NCBI GenBank assembly: GCA_017645305.1
Contig: JAGCPD010000021.1
Location: 1-46,999, forward strand
Origin: Bacteroidaceae bacterium
GTDB taxonomy: Bacteria > Bacteroidota > Bacteroidia > Bacteroidales > Bacteroidaceae
Length of the DNA stretch: 46,999 bases
Reading direction: 5' to 3'
The notes below the pieces were generated by a model. That model was not told the origin of the DNA, made no database searches, and was given only the letters and a program-made list of their open reading frames with translations. A program made the translations under genes and the position numbers. This document shows, in pieces, positions 23,394 through 32,424 of this stretch (the first letter of the stretch is position 1; each line of letters opens with the position of its first letter).

Positions 23394-25245
23394 TTTTAAA
23401 GATTGGATCATCCTCTTCTACAGAGTCACCGCTGTTAACAAGGATGGCTGTGATAACACCAGCCTTGTCGGCACGAATGGCGTTGAAGGTTTTCATTGCC
23501 TCGATATATCCCAGTACATCTCCTGCCTGAATACTGTCACCAACCTTCTTGGGTGTCTCAGAGTTATCCTTAACCAAATAGAACTTACCCTCCAGCGGAG
23601 CCAATAAAGCTTCTCCCGTTCCCTCCATAGAAGGGGTGACAGAACCAGCCTTTCCTCCATCGCCTTGGGAGGTGGTTGGGGTGGGGCTTTCGTTTCCGTA
23701 TGCAATGTTTACCTCATAGGTCTGACCGTTAACACTTACCTTAATGGTCTTTGGCAGCTCTGCTGCGGCAGCGGGAGCGTTCTTCTTGGCTTTGCGCTCT
23801 GCCAGGTCTTTCTCAAAGTCGGCTTTTGCCTTGCCACTCTTGTAAGCACGATACTGCTCGGGGTGCATTGCCAGCTCAAAGAGCTCTTCGTCGTCTTCTC
23901 CAAGTTCCCAGCCGTTCTCCTGCATTTCCTTCTTGAAGTCTTCCAGCTTGTCGGGGTAGTATGACTGAGGATCGTTAGTCTCGAACTCGCGACCCTCGGC
24001 CTTTGCCATATCCACAAGTTCCTGGGCAACGGGACCAGGCAGGCGACCGCTCTTTCCAAGAATCATATCCCAGATGTTGTCGGCAATCATGCTCCAGCGC
24101 TCCTTGCCTTTCTCCATCTGAATAACGTTCATCAGGGCAAGGTTCTTGACGTACTGGCTGAAAGGTGTTACCAGACAGGGATAGCCCACCTTGGGCCATA
24201 CGTAAGCCACCTCGTCAAAGAGCTTAACCAAAAGCTGATCTGTAGTCAGCTCGGGCTGGTTGTTCTTAACTTTCCATTTGTTGAGTGACTTCAGGTTATC
24301 CTCGAGGTCGGTCATCAATGAACCCATCATTCCGCCAGGCAGACCAGGCTTAACAAGCAGAGAGTTGTTGATGTGATTAAGTTTGGGAATATAATAGCCC
24401 AGGAAATCATCGTACATCTCCTGAATGAGGCTGCGAGCTTCCATATAAGCCTCCATGTTGATATCCTTAACCTTGAAGCCGGCATCCTTCAACATCTCCT
24501 GGACGGCGATGATGTCTGCATGTCCGGTACCCCAGGCAAGGGGAGACATGGCGGTGTCAATGTAATCGCAACCGGCCTTGGCAACCTCCAGGATGCTGGC
24601 CATACAGAAACCGGGACCTGCATGAGAATGGTACTGAACGATAATATCTTTCTTGAGTGCCTTGATGCCTGCAACAATCTTACCCAAAGATACAGGACGA
24701 CCAATGCCGGCCATATCCTTCAGACAGATTTCATCAGCACCGGCCTCTATAAAGGTTTTAGCCAGATTTACATAATATTCTACGGTATGAATGGGGCTGT
24801 GGGTGATGCAAAGAGAAGCCTGAGCAATCATTCCTGCCTCCTTGGCATAGTGGATAGAGGGGATGACATTACGTGTGTCATTCAGTCCACAGAAGATACG
24901 GGTGATATCTGTACCTTGTGCCTTTTTTACAACATAGAAAAGACGGCGTACATCCTTGGGGACGGGGCTCATACGCAGACCGTTCAGCGCACGGTCAAGC
25001 ATGTGTGTCTGAATGCCTGCCTTATGGAACGGCTTTGTCCACTCGCGAACGCTCTTGTTGGGATTCTCTCCATAGAGAAGATTTACTTGCTCAAAACCTC
25101 CTCCGTTGGTTTCAACACGGTCAAAACACCCCATCCTTATAATGGCGGGAGCAATCTTTACCAACTGATCAACACGTGGCTGGTACTTACCGGCACTCTG
25201 CCACATATCGCGGAAGACCAGACTAAACTTTACTTCTTTTTCCAT
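23380..25245 (-). CDS. oadA: Biotin-dependent decarboxylase alpha subunit
   Basis: OadA moves CO2 from oxaloacetate (or a related acid) to biotin, which OadB then decarboxylates. The 621 residues begin with the carboxyltransferase barrel: FRDMWQS (metal Asp; the usual His is Trp here), CLKDMAG (Lys likely carbamylated) and YHSHAGPG (metal His pair). The conserved PYC/OADA domain spans about 300-460. A basic/Ala linker leads to the biotinyl domain, with EAMKTFN carrying the biotin Lys about 35 residues from the end. A Pro/Gly-rich stretch (ESPTPTTSQGDGGKAG) is coded by a GC-rich palindromic repeat. The last codons overlap a heptamer run. A role in pyruvate/oxaloacetate metabolism is most likely. 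Confidence 0.93.
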   Translation of the reverse strand: MEKEVKFSLVFRDMWQSAGKYQPRVDQLVKIAPAIIRMGCFDRVETNGGGFEQVNLLYGENPNKSVREWTKPFHKAGIQTHMLDRALNGLRMSPVPKDVRRLFYVVKKAQGTDITRIFCGLNDTRNVIPSIHYAKEAGMIAQASLCITHSPIHTVEYYVNLAKTFIEAGADEICLKDMAGIGRPVSLGKIVAGIKALKKDIIVQYHSHAGPGFCMASILEVAKAGCDYIDTAMSPLAWGTGHADIIAVQEMLKDAGFKVKDINMEAYMEARSLIQEMYDDFLGYYIPKLNHINNSLLVKPGLPGGMMGSLMTDLEDNLKSLNKWKVKNNQPELTTDQLLVKLFDEVAYVWPKVGYPCLVTPFSQYVKNLALMNVIQMEKGKERWSMIADNIWDMILGKSGRLPGPVAQELVDMAKAEGREFETNDPQSYYPDKLEDFKKEMQENGWELGEDDEELFELAMHPEQYRAYKSGKAKADFEKDLAERKAKKNAPAAAAELPKTIKVSVNGQTYEVNIAYGNESPTPTTSQGDGGKAGSVTPSMEGTGEALLAPLEGKFYLVKDNSETPKKVGDSIQAGDVLGYIEAMKTFNAIRADKAGVITAILVNSGDSVEEDDPIFKILNS

Positions 25246-25307
25246 ATCTGTTATCTTGATTTTTACCTTAAATAATTCTTGTTACAAAAAGCTTGTTCCT
25301 CTCTCTC

Positions 25308-25565
25308 TTATATTTTTCTTGCAGAAGAGATTTGTCCCTTGCCGCCGGTTATCTGGCTGACAACCTGCTGGAGAATGGCCATTGTGCCACCGTCAATGGA
25401 TGTGGGCAATACTGCAGTCTTTTTGGGGGATGCTGTTTCTTCCGGGGCAATCTTGTTAACGACGTTGATAAGAAGTTTTCCACCCCAAATGACTATTAAC
25501 AAGATAAGGAAAACTGTGCTCATGCCAACAATCATGAGCTCAAAACCAATACCTAAATTTTCCAT
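25308..25565 (-). CDS. oadG: Sodium-pumping decarboxylase gamma subunit
   Basis: OadG anchors OadA to OadB at the inner membrane. The 85-residue protein has one N-terminal helix (GFELMIVGMSTVFLILLIVI), the usual short OadG form, then a Pro/Lys-rich cytoplasmic tail expected to contact OadA. It is first in the operon, preceded by a -7 element at 25594-25601 and followed 62 bp later by oadA. Confidence 0.85.
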   Translation of the reverse strand: MENLGIGFELMIVGMSTVFLILLIVIWGGKLLINVVNKIAPEETASPKKTAVLPTSIDGGTMAILQQVVSQITGGKGQISSARKI

Positions 25566-25593
25566 ATATGTTTTGTTTAAATATAATTTGCCG

Positions 25594-25601
25594 CAAAATT
25601 A
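25594..25601 (-). promoter_or_regulatory. -7 promoter element for the oadGAB operon
   Basis: Reads TAATTTTG on the minus strand, about 29 bp before oadG. The -33 match is weak. Confidence 0.45.
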
Positions 25602-25661
25602 CTCATTTTTTCTTCAATTTGAGCAATTCCGCGGCAAAAAGTTGACAAATATCTGTTAAAT

Positions 25662-26894
25662 TTACTCTTCCTCGGGTAGTTCTTCCTGTTGAGATTCTGG
25701 TAAGTACTTGCGCAATACACGTGCCACACCTATCTTCCAGGAATTGATACTGTCTTTTTCCAGCTGAAGTGAAGTTACCAGACGAATAACGTGGTCAATG
25801 GGCATACGGTAGCGAAGCACACCGCTAATGAGTTTGGCATAATCCCAATACTCAGGGCTGAATTTCTCGCTGAGACCTTCGATGGTTGTCTTGTAGCCGC
25901 GCTTATTGATGAACTGGAAGTCATACCGCTTCTGTCCGTCCTTTTCTATATGCTTGATAATGCGTCCGCTTGTTACGCTCTTGGGAAGTGCAATACCTTC
26001 TTCATCGTCCATCAAACCGGTAAATATCTCGTATGGAAGACCGTCAAGGAAACCGACAAAGGCCACCCATTTTTCTTTCTTGTTCTGGAATCGAACGACA
26101 TCGCATTCCAAAACCTCAGGTCTTGTCTCAACAACAGATAGCACTGGTGTACTGTCAGGCTTAATGAAACCCTGTTGGAGCAAGGTATCAAGTAGGCTTT
26201 GTGACATCAGCTCGTTATCTTTCTTTGTATAACGGATGTCTGTAAACACTTGGGCCAGGGTTTCCTTATTGTTAGTCTCTACAAAATGCCTGTTCTCTTC
26301 CAACGCCTCCTTATAGGCATAGAAGTCGTTGATGGAGGCCTCTGTATAGGGTTGGTATGTCTCTATATGCACAAAGGACTTCAGTGGGAGCCTGTCTGTC
26401 AGGGCAGGCGTTTCGTCAGGCCATCCTACGGTAAGGGTAGCAACGGGGAATACCAGTTTGGGTAGTTGCAGCACCTCTATTATCTGTTGGGGCATATACA
26501 TGGTGGTTCCCAGGAAACAAACGCCCAAGCCTTCCTCCTCTGCCAGGTTGCAGAATGTCTGCGTATAAAGAAGGGCATCGGTGGCGGCATTCATGAAACT
26601 GAGCAGGTTATTGTAGCCCGGTAGGGCATTACGGAACTCGCACCAATCAGTAGTTCTGCGAAAATCGGCACAGACGGTAAGCACAACGGGAGCCTCTGTT
26701 ACCATAGACTGGTTGAAATGTGCAGGAGCGAGACTTTTCTTCATTTCTGCACTTTTGGTTACCACAACACTGTAGAGCTGCAGGTTGCCCATTGTCTGTG
26801 TCCTGGCAGCATCTTCTAATAACCGATTCAGCAGCTCATCTGGGATGGGCTGCTGAGTGTATTTGCGTATTGTTCTTCTTTCCTTGATGTTCAT
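25662..26894 (-). CDS. Nitroreductase fused to the C-terminal domain of B12-dependent ribonucleotide reductase
   Basis: Residues about 1-245 are an FMN nitroreductase of the NfsA/FRP type: RRTIRKYTQQPIP at the start, a middle LLSFMNAATDALLYTQTF, and a tail DFYAYKEALEENRHFVETNN that normally ends the protein. Residues about 255-400 instead continue with the C-terminal domain of Bacteroidetes NrdJ: VLECDVVRFQNKKEKWVAF, PYEIFTG, RYDFQFINKRGYKTTIEGL, YAKLISGVLRYRMPIDHVI and INSWKIGVARVLRKYLP. The Cys-rich redox tail of NrdJ is missing; the protein ends SQQEELPEEE. The gene overlaps the dnaA stop by 4 bp. The fusion may couple flavin reduction to a nucleotide- or B12-related partner. Based on remembered NrdJ sequence. 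Confidence 0.8.
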   Translation of the reverse strand: MNIKERRTIRKYTQQPIPDELLNRLLEDAARTQTMGNLQLYSVVVTKSAEMKKSLAPAHFNQSMVTEAPVVLTVCADFRRTTDWCEFRNALPGYNNLLSFMNAATDALLYTQTFCNLAEEEGLGVCFLGTTMYMPQQIIEVLQLPKLVFPVATLTVGWPDETPALTDRLPLKSFVHIETYQPYTEASINDFYAYKEALEENRHFVETNNKETLAQVFTDIRYTKKDNELMSQSLLDTLLQQGFIKPDSTPVLSVVETRPEVLECDVVRFQNKKEKWVAFVGFLDGLPYEIFTGLMDDEEGIALPKSVTSGRIIKHIEKDGQKRYDFQFINKRGYKTTIEGLSEKFSPEYWDYAKLISGVLRYRMPIDHVIRLVTSLQLEKDSINSWKIGVARVLRKYLPESQQEELPEEE

Positions 26895-28300
26895 TTGGAC
26901 CCTTTTATTTTATTTGTCAACTCATCAACCTGTTCCTTCAGGCTCTTGTCGGTATCCAGACGTTTCTTAATTGTCTTTATGCTGTGCAAGACCGTTGCGT
27001 GGTTTTTGTTCCCGATGAGCAGGCCAATCTTGCTGGCCGACAGTTTTGTATATAGTTGCGCAAGATAAATGCTTAACTGACGTGCCAGCACAATTTCTGC
27101 TTTTCTGCTCTTGCCGTAGATGTCCTCCTGCTTAACATTATATTTAATAGAGACCTCTTCAACAATCTTATCCAGACTGATTTCCTTGACAACGGGCTTA
27201 GGAGCATGTTGTAAAATGCTTTGGGCAAATATCAGGTCAACATCTTTGTTAAAGACAACAGAATAGGCCAGCAGGCTATGTATTACACCTTCCAGTTCGC
27301 GTACGCTGTTGGATACGTTCTGTGAGATATACTCAATAACGTCCTCGGGTATCTCCAGTCCGTCATGTTTTATCTTGCTGCGCAGGATGTCTTTGCGTAA
27401 CTGCATTTCGGGCTTTTCCAGTTCTGCTAGCAGTCCGCTCTTGAAACGGGTAAGAAGTCTGTCCTCCATTCCCTGCATGGAAACAGGGGGGCGGTCGCTG
27501 GTAAGGATAATCTGGCGTCCGTTCTGACGCAGGTGATTGAAGATGTGGAAGAATGCATACTGCGTTTTCTCCAAGCCTATCATTTCTTGAATGTCATCTA
27601 TTATCAGCACATCAATGCTCTGGTAGAAGTGCATGAAATCATTGAAGGTGTTGTGACGTATGGAGTCAGTAAACTGAACTTGGAAAAGGTGAGCACTCAG
27701 ATATAAAACGCGCTTCTGTGGATGAAGCTCCTTCAGCCTTGTTCCAATGGCATTGACCAGATGTGTCTTTCCTACACCGCTTGGCCCATATATAAATAAT
27801 GGATTAAAAGTCTGCTGCTCGGGCTTTTCTGCAATGGCCTGCCCGATGCTACGGGGCAGTTTGTTGCTGGTGCCCTCAATAAAGTTATTGAACGTTTGCT
27901 TGGGATTCAGTTGTGAATCCAAATCCTGAGCCGGACCTACGGCCTGTGTAAGGGTTGGCGACAGGTTTGCCTGACGTTTGCCCGGCTCTGTCTTCGTAAC
28001 TGGCAGCACATTGTCGCTTTCTATTTTCACCGAGCCGTTGCTTACAACCTCTACCTCATATATTAAACTGATGTTTCCGTCAAATACCCTATTTATAGTT
28101 AAATGTATCAACTTACGGAAATGCTCCTCCAGATACTCGTAGAAGAACTGGCTTGGAGTAGATATAACTAACTCTTTGGCCTCAACATCGTACGACTTGA
28201 ATTTAATGGGAGTAAACCAAGTCTGATATTGCTGCTCATTCACGTTGCTTCGGAAAATCTCCAAACACTGTGCCCACAATATGCGTGGCGAATTAGTCAT
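26891..28300 (-). CDS. dnaA: Chromosomal replication initiator DnaA
   Basis: DnaA binds DnaA boxes and melts the origin. The 469 residues show domain I at about 1-85 (LWAQCLEIFRSNVNEQQYQT), a linker, then the AAA+ domain with FIYGPSGVGKTHL (Walker A), DVLIIDDIQ (Walker B) and ILTSDRPP (sensor 1). Domain IV holds ARQLSIYLAQLYTKLS and the signature GNKNHATVLHS. The length is normal. It shares a 4-bp overlap with the nitroreductase fusion. No cluster of DnaA boxes was seen in the upstream gap, so the origin may lie elsewhere. Confidence 0.96.
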   Translation of the reverse strand: MTNSPRILWAQCLEIFRSNVNEQQYQTWFTPIKFKSYDVEAKELVISTPSQFFYEYLEEHFRKLIHLTINRVFDGNISLIYEVEVVSNGSVKIESDNVLPVTKTEPGKRQANLSPTLTQAVGPAQDLDSQLNPKQTFNNFIEGTSNKLPRSIGQAIAEKPEQQTFNPLFIYGPSGVGKTHLVNAIGTRLKELHPQKRVLYLSAHLFQVQFTDSIRHNTFNDFMHFYQSIDVLIIDDIQEMIGLEKTQYAFFHIFNHLRQNGRQIILTSDRPPVSMQGMEDRLLTRFKSGLLAELEKPEMQLRKDILRSKIKHDGLEIPEDVIEYISQNVSNSVRELEGVIHSLLAYSVVFNKDVDLIFAQSILQHAPKPVVKEISLDKIVEEVSIKYNVKQEDIYGKSRKAEIVLARQLSIYLAQLYTKLSASKIGLLIGNKNHATVLHSIKTIKKRLDTDKSLKEQVDELTNKIKGSK

Positions 28301-28634
28301 TTGCTATGTTTTAATTTTAGGTAAATTGTCATTAGCGAGTGCAAAGTTACGCCAATTTCAGATTATGGCAAAATTTGCCTTCAAAGATAAAATTACCGCA
28401 AGTTGTTTTAACTTTCTGTTTTACAGAAGCGAAAGAAATGAAGATGGAATATTCTTTAAATATCTGTCTTGCAAATATGCAACTCTTTGTGTTTTAGACA
28501 GGTCTGCAGAAATCTCCCAGATACTATATTTTGAGGAGAAAACCAGCGTAACTTGCAAGAATATATGTTCTTATTCTGTTTGGTGTGAAATGTAATTCTA
28601 AAAACTAGTTATTTGAATTAAATTTAAATACGCA
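28301..28634. promoter_or_regulatory. dnaA upstream region with promoter
   Basis: A 334-bp gene-free stretch. TAACTTTG on the minus strand at 28342-28349 is the probable dnaA -7 element, about 42 bp before the start. The rest is AT-rich with no clear DnaA boxes, heptamers or hairpin. The last 40 bp are the downstream flank of the MlaD gene. Confidence 0.5.
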
Positions 28635-29516
28635 TTAATTTTTCTTTCCGAATACAGAGAAATGAACATACCTTTTCGGGTGAGCTTTTAGGTCGGTGAC
28701 AAGGCTGTCAGCACTCTGAATGGTATGGTTAAGATTGTTATATAGGGCAGGGTCTTTCATTAGCAGCCCTAACGTTCCCTCTGGGCTTTGTATCTGGTTC
28801 ATCAACTGATGGACACTGCCGATGGTAGTATTCACACTGTCCATTGTTGCCTGTAGGTTTAATCCGTTTAGATGGTTGGTAAGCGTGATGGCGTTTTCGC
28901 CTACTTTGTTGAACGTGTTGGTAAGCTGCGGCACATTGTTTTCCAGAAGATTGTTTAACTCCTGTGTACTTTTGTTCAGGTTTTCTGTAATCTGTTCTGC
29001 ATTTTGTATTATCAGTGGCAGGTTGGGGTCTGATGTCAGTCTGTTCAGCGTGGCAATAAGTGTATCTACCCGTGCCACCACTTGCTCTACCTGCGGCATC
29101 ATACTGGCGGCTTTTGCCATCATGCCCTGCGAATCCGATCCTAAGATGGTGTCGCCAGGTTGATAAGCATCCGTAAGGTTTGTGACAAGAAGCATATTCA
29201 AAGTACATCCGCCCAGAACTGCTTCGTCAAGCTTGGCTGTGCTGCCTTTGGGAATGCGTAAATTCTTATTGGTACTTATCTCCACCAATACGGTTCCAGG
29301 ATGGTTAAAGTCGTAGATAATATTACTTACAACACCTACGTTGTATCCGTCGGCATATACGTTGCTGCTTTTACTGAGTCCTTTGGCATTGGAGAACCTT
29401 ATGTAATATGTGCTAGTAGAGGAAAACAGATTTTTCCCTTTCAGAAAGTTTATGCCAAGAAACAATACTACAAGTGAAATTATTCCTGTGATTCCAATTT
29501 TTACTTCTTTCTTCAT
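28635..29516 (-). CDS. MCE/MlaD family lipid-transport protein
   Basis: The 293-residue protein has one N-terminal membrane helix (IGITGIISLVVLFLGINFL) and a single MCE domain at about 35-115 (YYIRFSNAKGLSKSSNVY, GVVSNIIYD, AVLGGCTLNM). A long helical part follows with repeating Asn/Leu/Thr heptads (ITENLNKSTQELNNLLENN) likely to form a coiled tube. MCE proteins carry phospholipids across the periplasm together with an ABC permease and ATPase, neither of which is here. It is 6 bp after the amidase gene in the same operon, which links lipid transport to envelope maintenance. Confidence 0.85.
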   Translation of the reverse strand: MKKEVKIGITGIISLVVLFLGINFLKGKNLFSSTSTYYIRFSNAKGLSKSSNVYADGYNVGVVSNIIYDFNHPGTVLVEISTNKNLRIPKGSTAKLDEAVLGGCTLNMLLVTNLTDAYQPGDTILGSDSQGMMAKAASMMPQVEQVVARVDTLIATLNRLTSDPNLPLIIQNAEQITENLNKSTQELNNLLENNVPQLTNTFNKVGENAITLTNHLNGLNLQATMDSVNTTIGSVHQLMNQIQSPEGTLGLLMKDPALYNNLNHTIQSADSLVTDLKAHPKRYVHFSVFGKKN

Positions 29517-29522
29517 TTTTGC

Positions 29523-30269
29523 TTATTTTTTGTATGCAACGAATGCATTGTATAGACTTTTGGCCAAAGCGGATATGCCTTCCTTCGAGGTCATGTATTT
29601 TTCTTCAGCAACATTGTTGATGTATCCTAATTCTACCAGAACTGCAGGCATACTTGTACGGGCCAGAACAAGCAGTCCAGCCTGATGTACGCCCCTGTCC
29701 GTTCTTCTCGCCGTTGTTCTGAACTGTTTCTGTATTTCCTTGGCAAACCCCACGCTTGCAGCCATATTCTGGTCTTGCATCAATTCAAAGATGATATAGC
29801 TCTCGCTGCTTTTGGGGTCGAAGCCTTCGTACTTCTGTTCGAAATTGCTCTCCAGCGTAATAACGGTGTTCTCACGTTTTGCAACCTCCAGGTTCTCCGC
29901 GGCGCGGTGCATACCCAGGGTATAGGTCTCTGTTCCACTGGTGGTGGTTCCTTTGATTCCTGCTGCTGTACTATTGGCATGTATGCTGATAAAAAGATTG
30001 GCCTTGGCACGATTGGCAATCTGGGCGCGTTCATCCAATTCCACAAAGACATCCGTTTTGCGCGTATAGACCACTTTTGTCCCTTGGCAATTCTGTTCTA
30101 TCAGCCTTCCCAGTTCCTTGGCAACAGCAAGGTTAATGGTCTTCTCATTACTGATGCGGCCTAATGCACCGGGGTCTTTCCCACCATGTCCGGCATCTAT
30201 AACAATGGTGTATGCCTGGGTGTTGATGCTTAGGCATATACCTATTAGTATTGCAATAATTTTCTTCAC
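29523..30269 (-). CDS. N-acetylmuramoyl-L-alanine amidase (Amidase_3)
   Basis: This enzyme cuts the bond between MurNAc and the first peptide residue of peptidoglycan, usually at cell separation. The 248 residues have a short signal peptide (ILIGICLSINTQA), then the Zn-binding motifs of the AmiC fold: VIDAGHGGKDPGALG, ISIHANS and a late VELGYI. No AMIN targeting domain is present, so it is a short form. It leads an operon with the MCE protein and has its own -7 element. Confidence 0.92.
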   Translation of the reverse strand: MKKIIAILIGICLSINTQAYTIVIDAGHGGKDPGALGRISNEKTINLAVAKELGRLIEQNCQGTKVVYTRKTDVFVELDERAQIANRAKANLFISIHANSTAAGIKGTTTSGTETYTLGMHRAAENLEVAKRENTVITLESNFEQKYEGFDPKSSESYIIFELMQDQNMAASVGFAKEIQKQFRTTARRTDRGVHQAGLLVLARTSMPAVLVELGYINNVAEEKYMTSKEGISALAKSLYNAFVAYKK

Positions 30270-30288
30270 GATAGCTTATTTTTTGCCA

Positions 30289-30296
30289 CAAAAATA
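30289..30296 (-). promoter_or_regulatory. -7 promoter element for the amidase operon
   Basis: Reads TATTTTTG on the minus strand, about 20 bp before the amidase start. Confidence 0.45.
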
Positions 30297-30346
30297 CGAA
30301 AAATCTGCAATATACCAAAAAGTTTTAGGGAAAAGCCGCTGAATTT

Positions 30347-32386
30347 CTACAACTTCCATCTTGCTCCTGCCATAATCCAAATGCCGGGTTGCGGTACATT
30401 TCCCAAATCAAAATACTTGTTGTTGGTTATGTTGGTTCCCTGGACAAAGACGTTGTAATGTATGGACGTCCATTGTAGTTTTATATCTAACGTTGCGTAT
30501 GTGCTGTAATTTACCAGTTCTCCTGCGCTGATATAGTTTCCCATTCTGTCCTGTACCCGGATGCTCCATGTTGCTGCCAGATCCTTGTATATCTTGTGAT
30601 GTAGTGTGGCAATAAACTTATGCCTCAGGTATTCCATCGTATAACTGCTTTTATAGATGTCTGGCCCGTCATGTTTCCCTTGACGGATGTGTGTATAGCC
30701 CAGTGTCAGATTCTTTATCCAAGCGTTTTTCCCTGTTATCTCGTCAAAGTTGAACCTGCCTTCTGCCTGTACGCCCATATTGTCCAGTTTGAACGCTGTG
30801 CTGTGGTATGTGTCTTCGGGATGGTACATGACCCAGTCAATCATGTTGCTGCCGTGATGAAAAAAGACCCGAACCGTTGCCGCATACCCGTTCTTGTGGA
30901 ACAAGCCTCCTATCTGCACAGAATGGTTATTTTCAGGCTTCAGTCCCTTATTGCCTTCCAGGGTGACACTTTTATAATAAAGGTCGGTAAAAGTGGGCAG
31001 ACGGAATCCCTTGTTGTACGAGAAGAATACCTTCCAATGGGCATTCGGACGGTAGGCAACGTCGATACCTGGGTAGAAACGGAACGTGTGGTCCACGCTG
31101 GTTGTCATGCTGGTAAGCAAGCCTGCAGAAACTGTCCAATGTGCAAGCAGAATATTATGTTCCAAGTTGAATGACACTGTCGTACGGGTGTCCTGTCGCG
31201 TGTAGAAGATTCCTTCTTCCCCTTTTACTGCGACATACTGCTCTGATTTCAGTTCCTGCCCTAAGTTCGTGCTCAGAATGCCTTCATGCCGAAATTCTGC
31301 ACACATGGCAGTCTTGCCGCCAATCCATCGGAAATATCCTCCTGCCTTCAGTCCATAGATGTCAGTCCGGTGGAAGTTCTCGCCAAAGCGTTCATTCCGA
31401 ATCAGTTCGAAGTTGTCATAATTCCTATTCCAATACACCTGCGGGGTAAAACATAATTTTCCTTTTGTTTCTGCGCTTACCGATAGCAGGTAGCGTTCGT
31501 TCCGCTCAAATTGGTTGGGGTAGGCAGCACTGTAAAAGGTGTTTGCTCCGTATGCTTTCTTTGAAAAGCCAAACTGCCACTCCAGTTTCAGGTGCTCGTT
31601 GCCATAGTCGCCCTGATAGTAAAACTGACCTTTTTTCCAGTCGCTGTTCGCAGTTCCTCCGTTGCTCCTTCCGCCGCCTCCGCTGATACGGTTGTTGATA
31701 CCTTTGATGCAGAATCCCAGTCTGGCATCTGCCTCAAAGGTGACGAAACTTCCACCTTGTACGCCTATTTCGGCTGTTCTGCTTTCCTCGTGTCTGGTAA
31801 CGATGTTAATGGCACCTCCAAAACTCTGTCCGCCATATATACGGCTGGCAGCACCTTCCAACACTTCAATGCGTTCAATGTCACTAATGCTTACGGGAAA
31901 GTCTGCTGAAAGATGGCCTGTCTGTGGATTACTGATACATACACCGTTAAGCAACAGGGAAATCTGATCAAAGATGCCGCCATCAATGCTGATGTCCGTC
32001 TGGATACCAAAGCCACCGCGTTGACGGACATCCACACCGGTAGCTAACTTAAACAGGTCGTTGATACTTTGCACCCCCGCCTGTTCTATGTCCTGGCGAC
32101 TGAGTACGCTTACAATTCGTGCTGACTGTAATAACGTCAGCGGGGTCATGGTGCCGGTAACGGTCACCTCGCTCATCTCTTTTTCCTCTTCTACCACATC
32201 GTCAATGGGATTTTGGGTCTTTGTGATACCTAATGCAGCTTCGGCTTGGGCAGCAACACCCAGTGTGGCAATGCTAAGCACACCAATACGTACTTCCCGT
32301 TTCAGACTGGCAATAGCGCAATATCCCTTGTTGGCGAATTGCTTCCAAGTGATGGCCTTTGGCCTAATTCTTAATTCATAATTCAT
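30347..32386 (-). CDS. TonB-dependent outer-membrane receptor, BtuB-like
   Basis: A 679-residue TonB receptor that should import a corrinoid using TonB energy. After a long n-region and hydrophobic core (GVLSIATLGVAAQAEA), the plug starts EVTVTGTMTPL with DLFKLATGVDVRQRGGFG, LLNGVCISNPQTGHLSAD and EVLEGAASRIYGG; these match the B12-linked BtuB-like receptors of Bacteroidetes. The barrel ends in GARWKL. Nearby B12 import and synthesis genes support the substrate, but it is inferred. The start codon and first nine residues (MNYELRIRP) are read from a heptamer run, so the original start may have been changed. It is 37 bp after asnA. Confidence 0.75.
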   Translation of the reverse strand: MNYELRIRPKAITWKQFANKGYCAIASLKREVRIGVLSIATLGVAAQAEAALGITKTQNPIDDVVEEEKEMSEVTVTGTMTPLTLLQSARIVSVLSRQDIEQAGVQSINDLFKLATGVDVRQRGGFGIQTDISIDGGIFDQISLLLNGVCISNPQTGHLSADFPVSISDIERIEVLEGAASRIYGGQSFGGAINIVTRHEESRTAEIGVQGGSFVTFEADARLGFCIKGINNRISGGGGRSNGGTANSDWKKGQFYYQGDYGNEHLKLEWQFGFSKKAYGANTFYSAAYPNQFERNERYLLSVSAETKGKLCFTPQVYWNRNYDNFELIRNERFGENFHRTDIYGLKAGGYFRWIGGKTAMCAEFRHEGILSTNLGQELKSEQYVAVKGEEGIFYTRQDTRTTVSFNLEHNILLAHWTVSAGLLTSMTTSVDHTFRFYPGIDVAYRPNAHWKVFFSYNKGFRLPTFTDLYYKSVTLEGNKGLKPENNHSVQIGGLFHKNGYAATVRVFFHHGSNMIDWVMYHPEDTYHSTAFKLDNMGVQAEGRFNFDEITGKNAWIKNLTLGYTHIRQGKHDGPDIYKSSYTMEYLRHKFIATLHHKIYKDLAATWSIRVQDRMGNYISAGELVNYSTYATLDIKLQWTSIHYNVFVQGTNITNNKYFDLGNVPQPGIWIMAGARWKL

Positions 32387-32424
32387 AGTTTATAATTGAC
32401 AATTATCATATCAATTGCCAATTT
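32369..32424. repeat. Heptamer run across a start codon
   Basis: TCTTAAT, TCATAAT, TCATAGT, TTATAAT, TGACAAT, TATCATA, TCAATTG, CCAATTT: eight phased units filling the whole gap between asnA and the receptor, the receptor start codon and the asnA stop. Confidence 0.7.

Noticed and set aside
25662..26894. BluB (lower-ligand synthase), because nitroreductase-fold enzymes include BluB and B12 genes are near
   Set aside because: The N-terminal motifs (RRTIRKYTQQPIP, DFYAYKEALEENRHF) are those of NfsA/FRP-like reductases and not of BluB.
28301..28634. Possible replication origin next to dnaA
   Set aside because: No cluster of DnaA boxes (TTATCCACA-like) was seen in the gap, so being next to dnaA is not enough.
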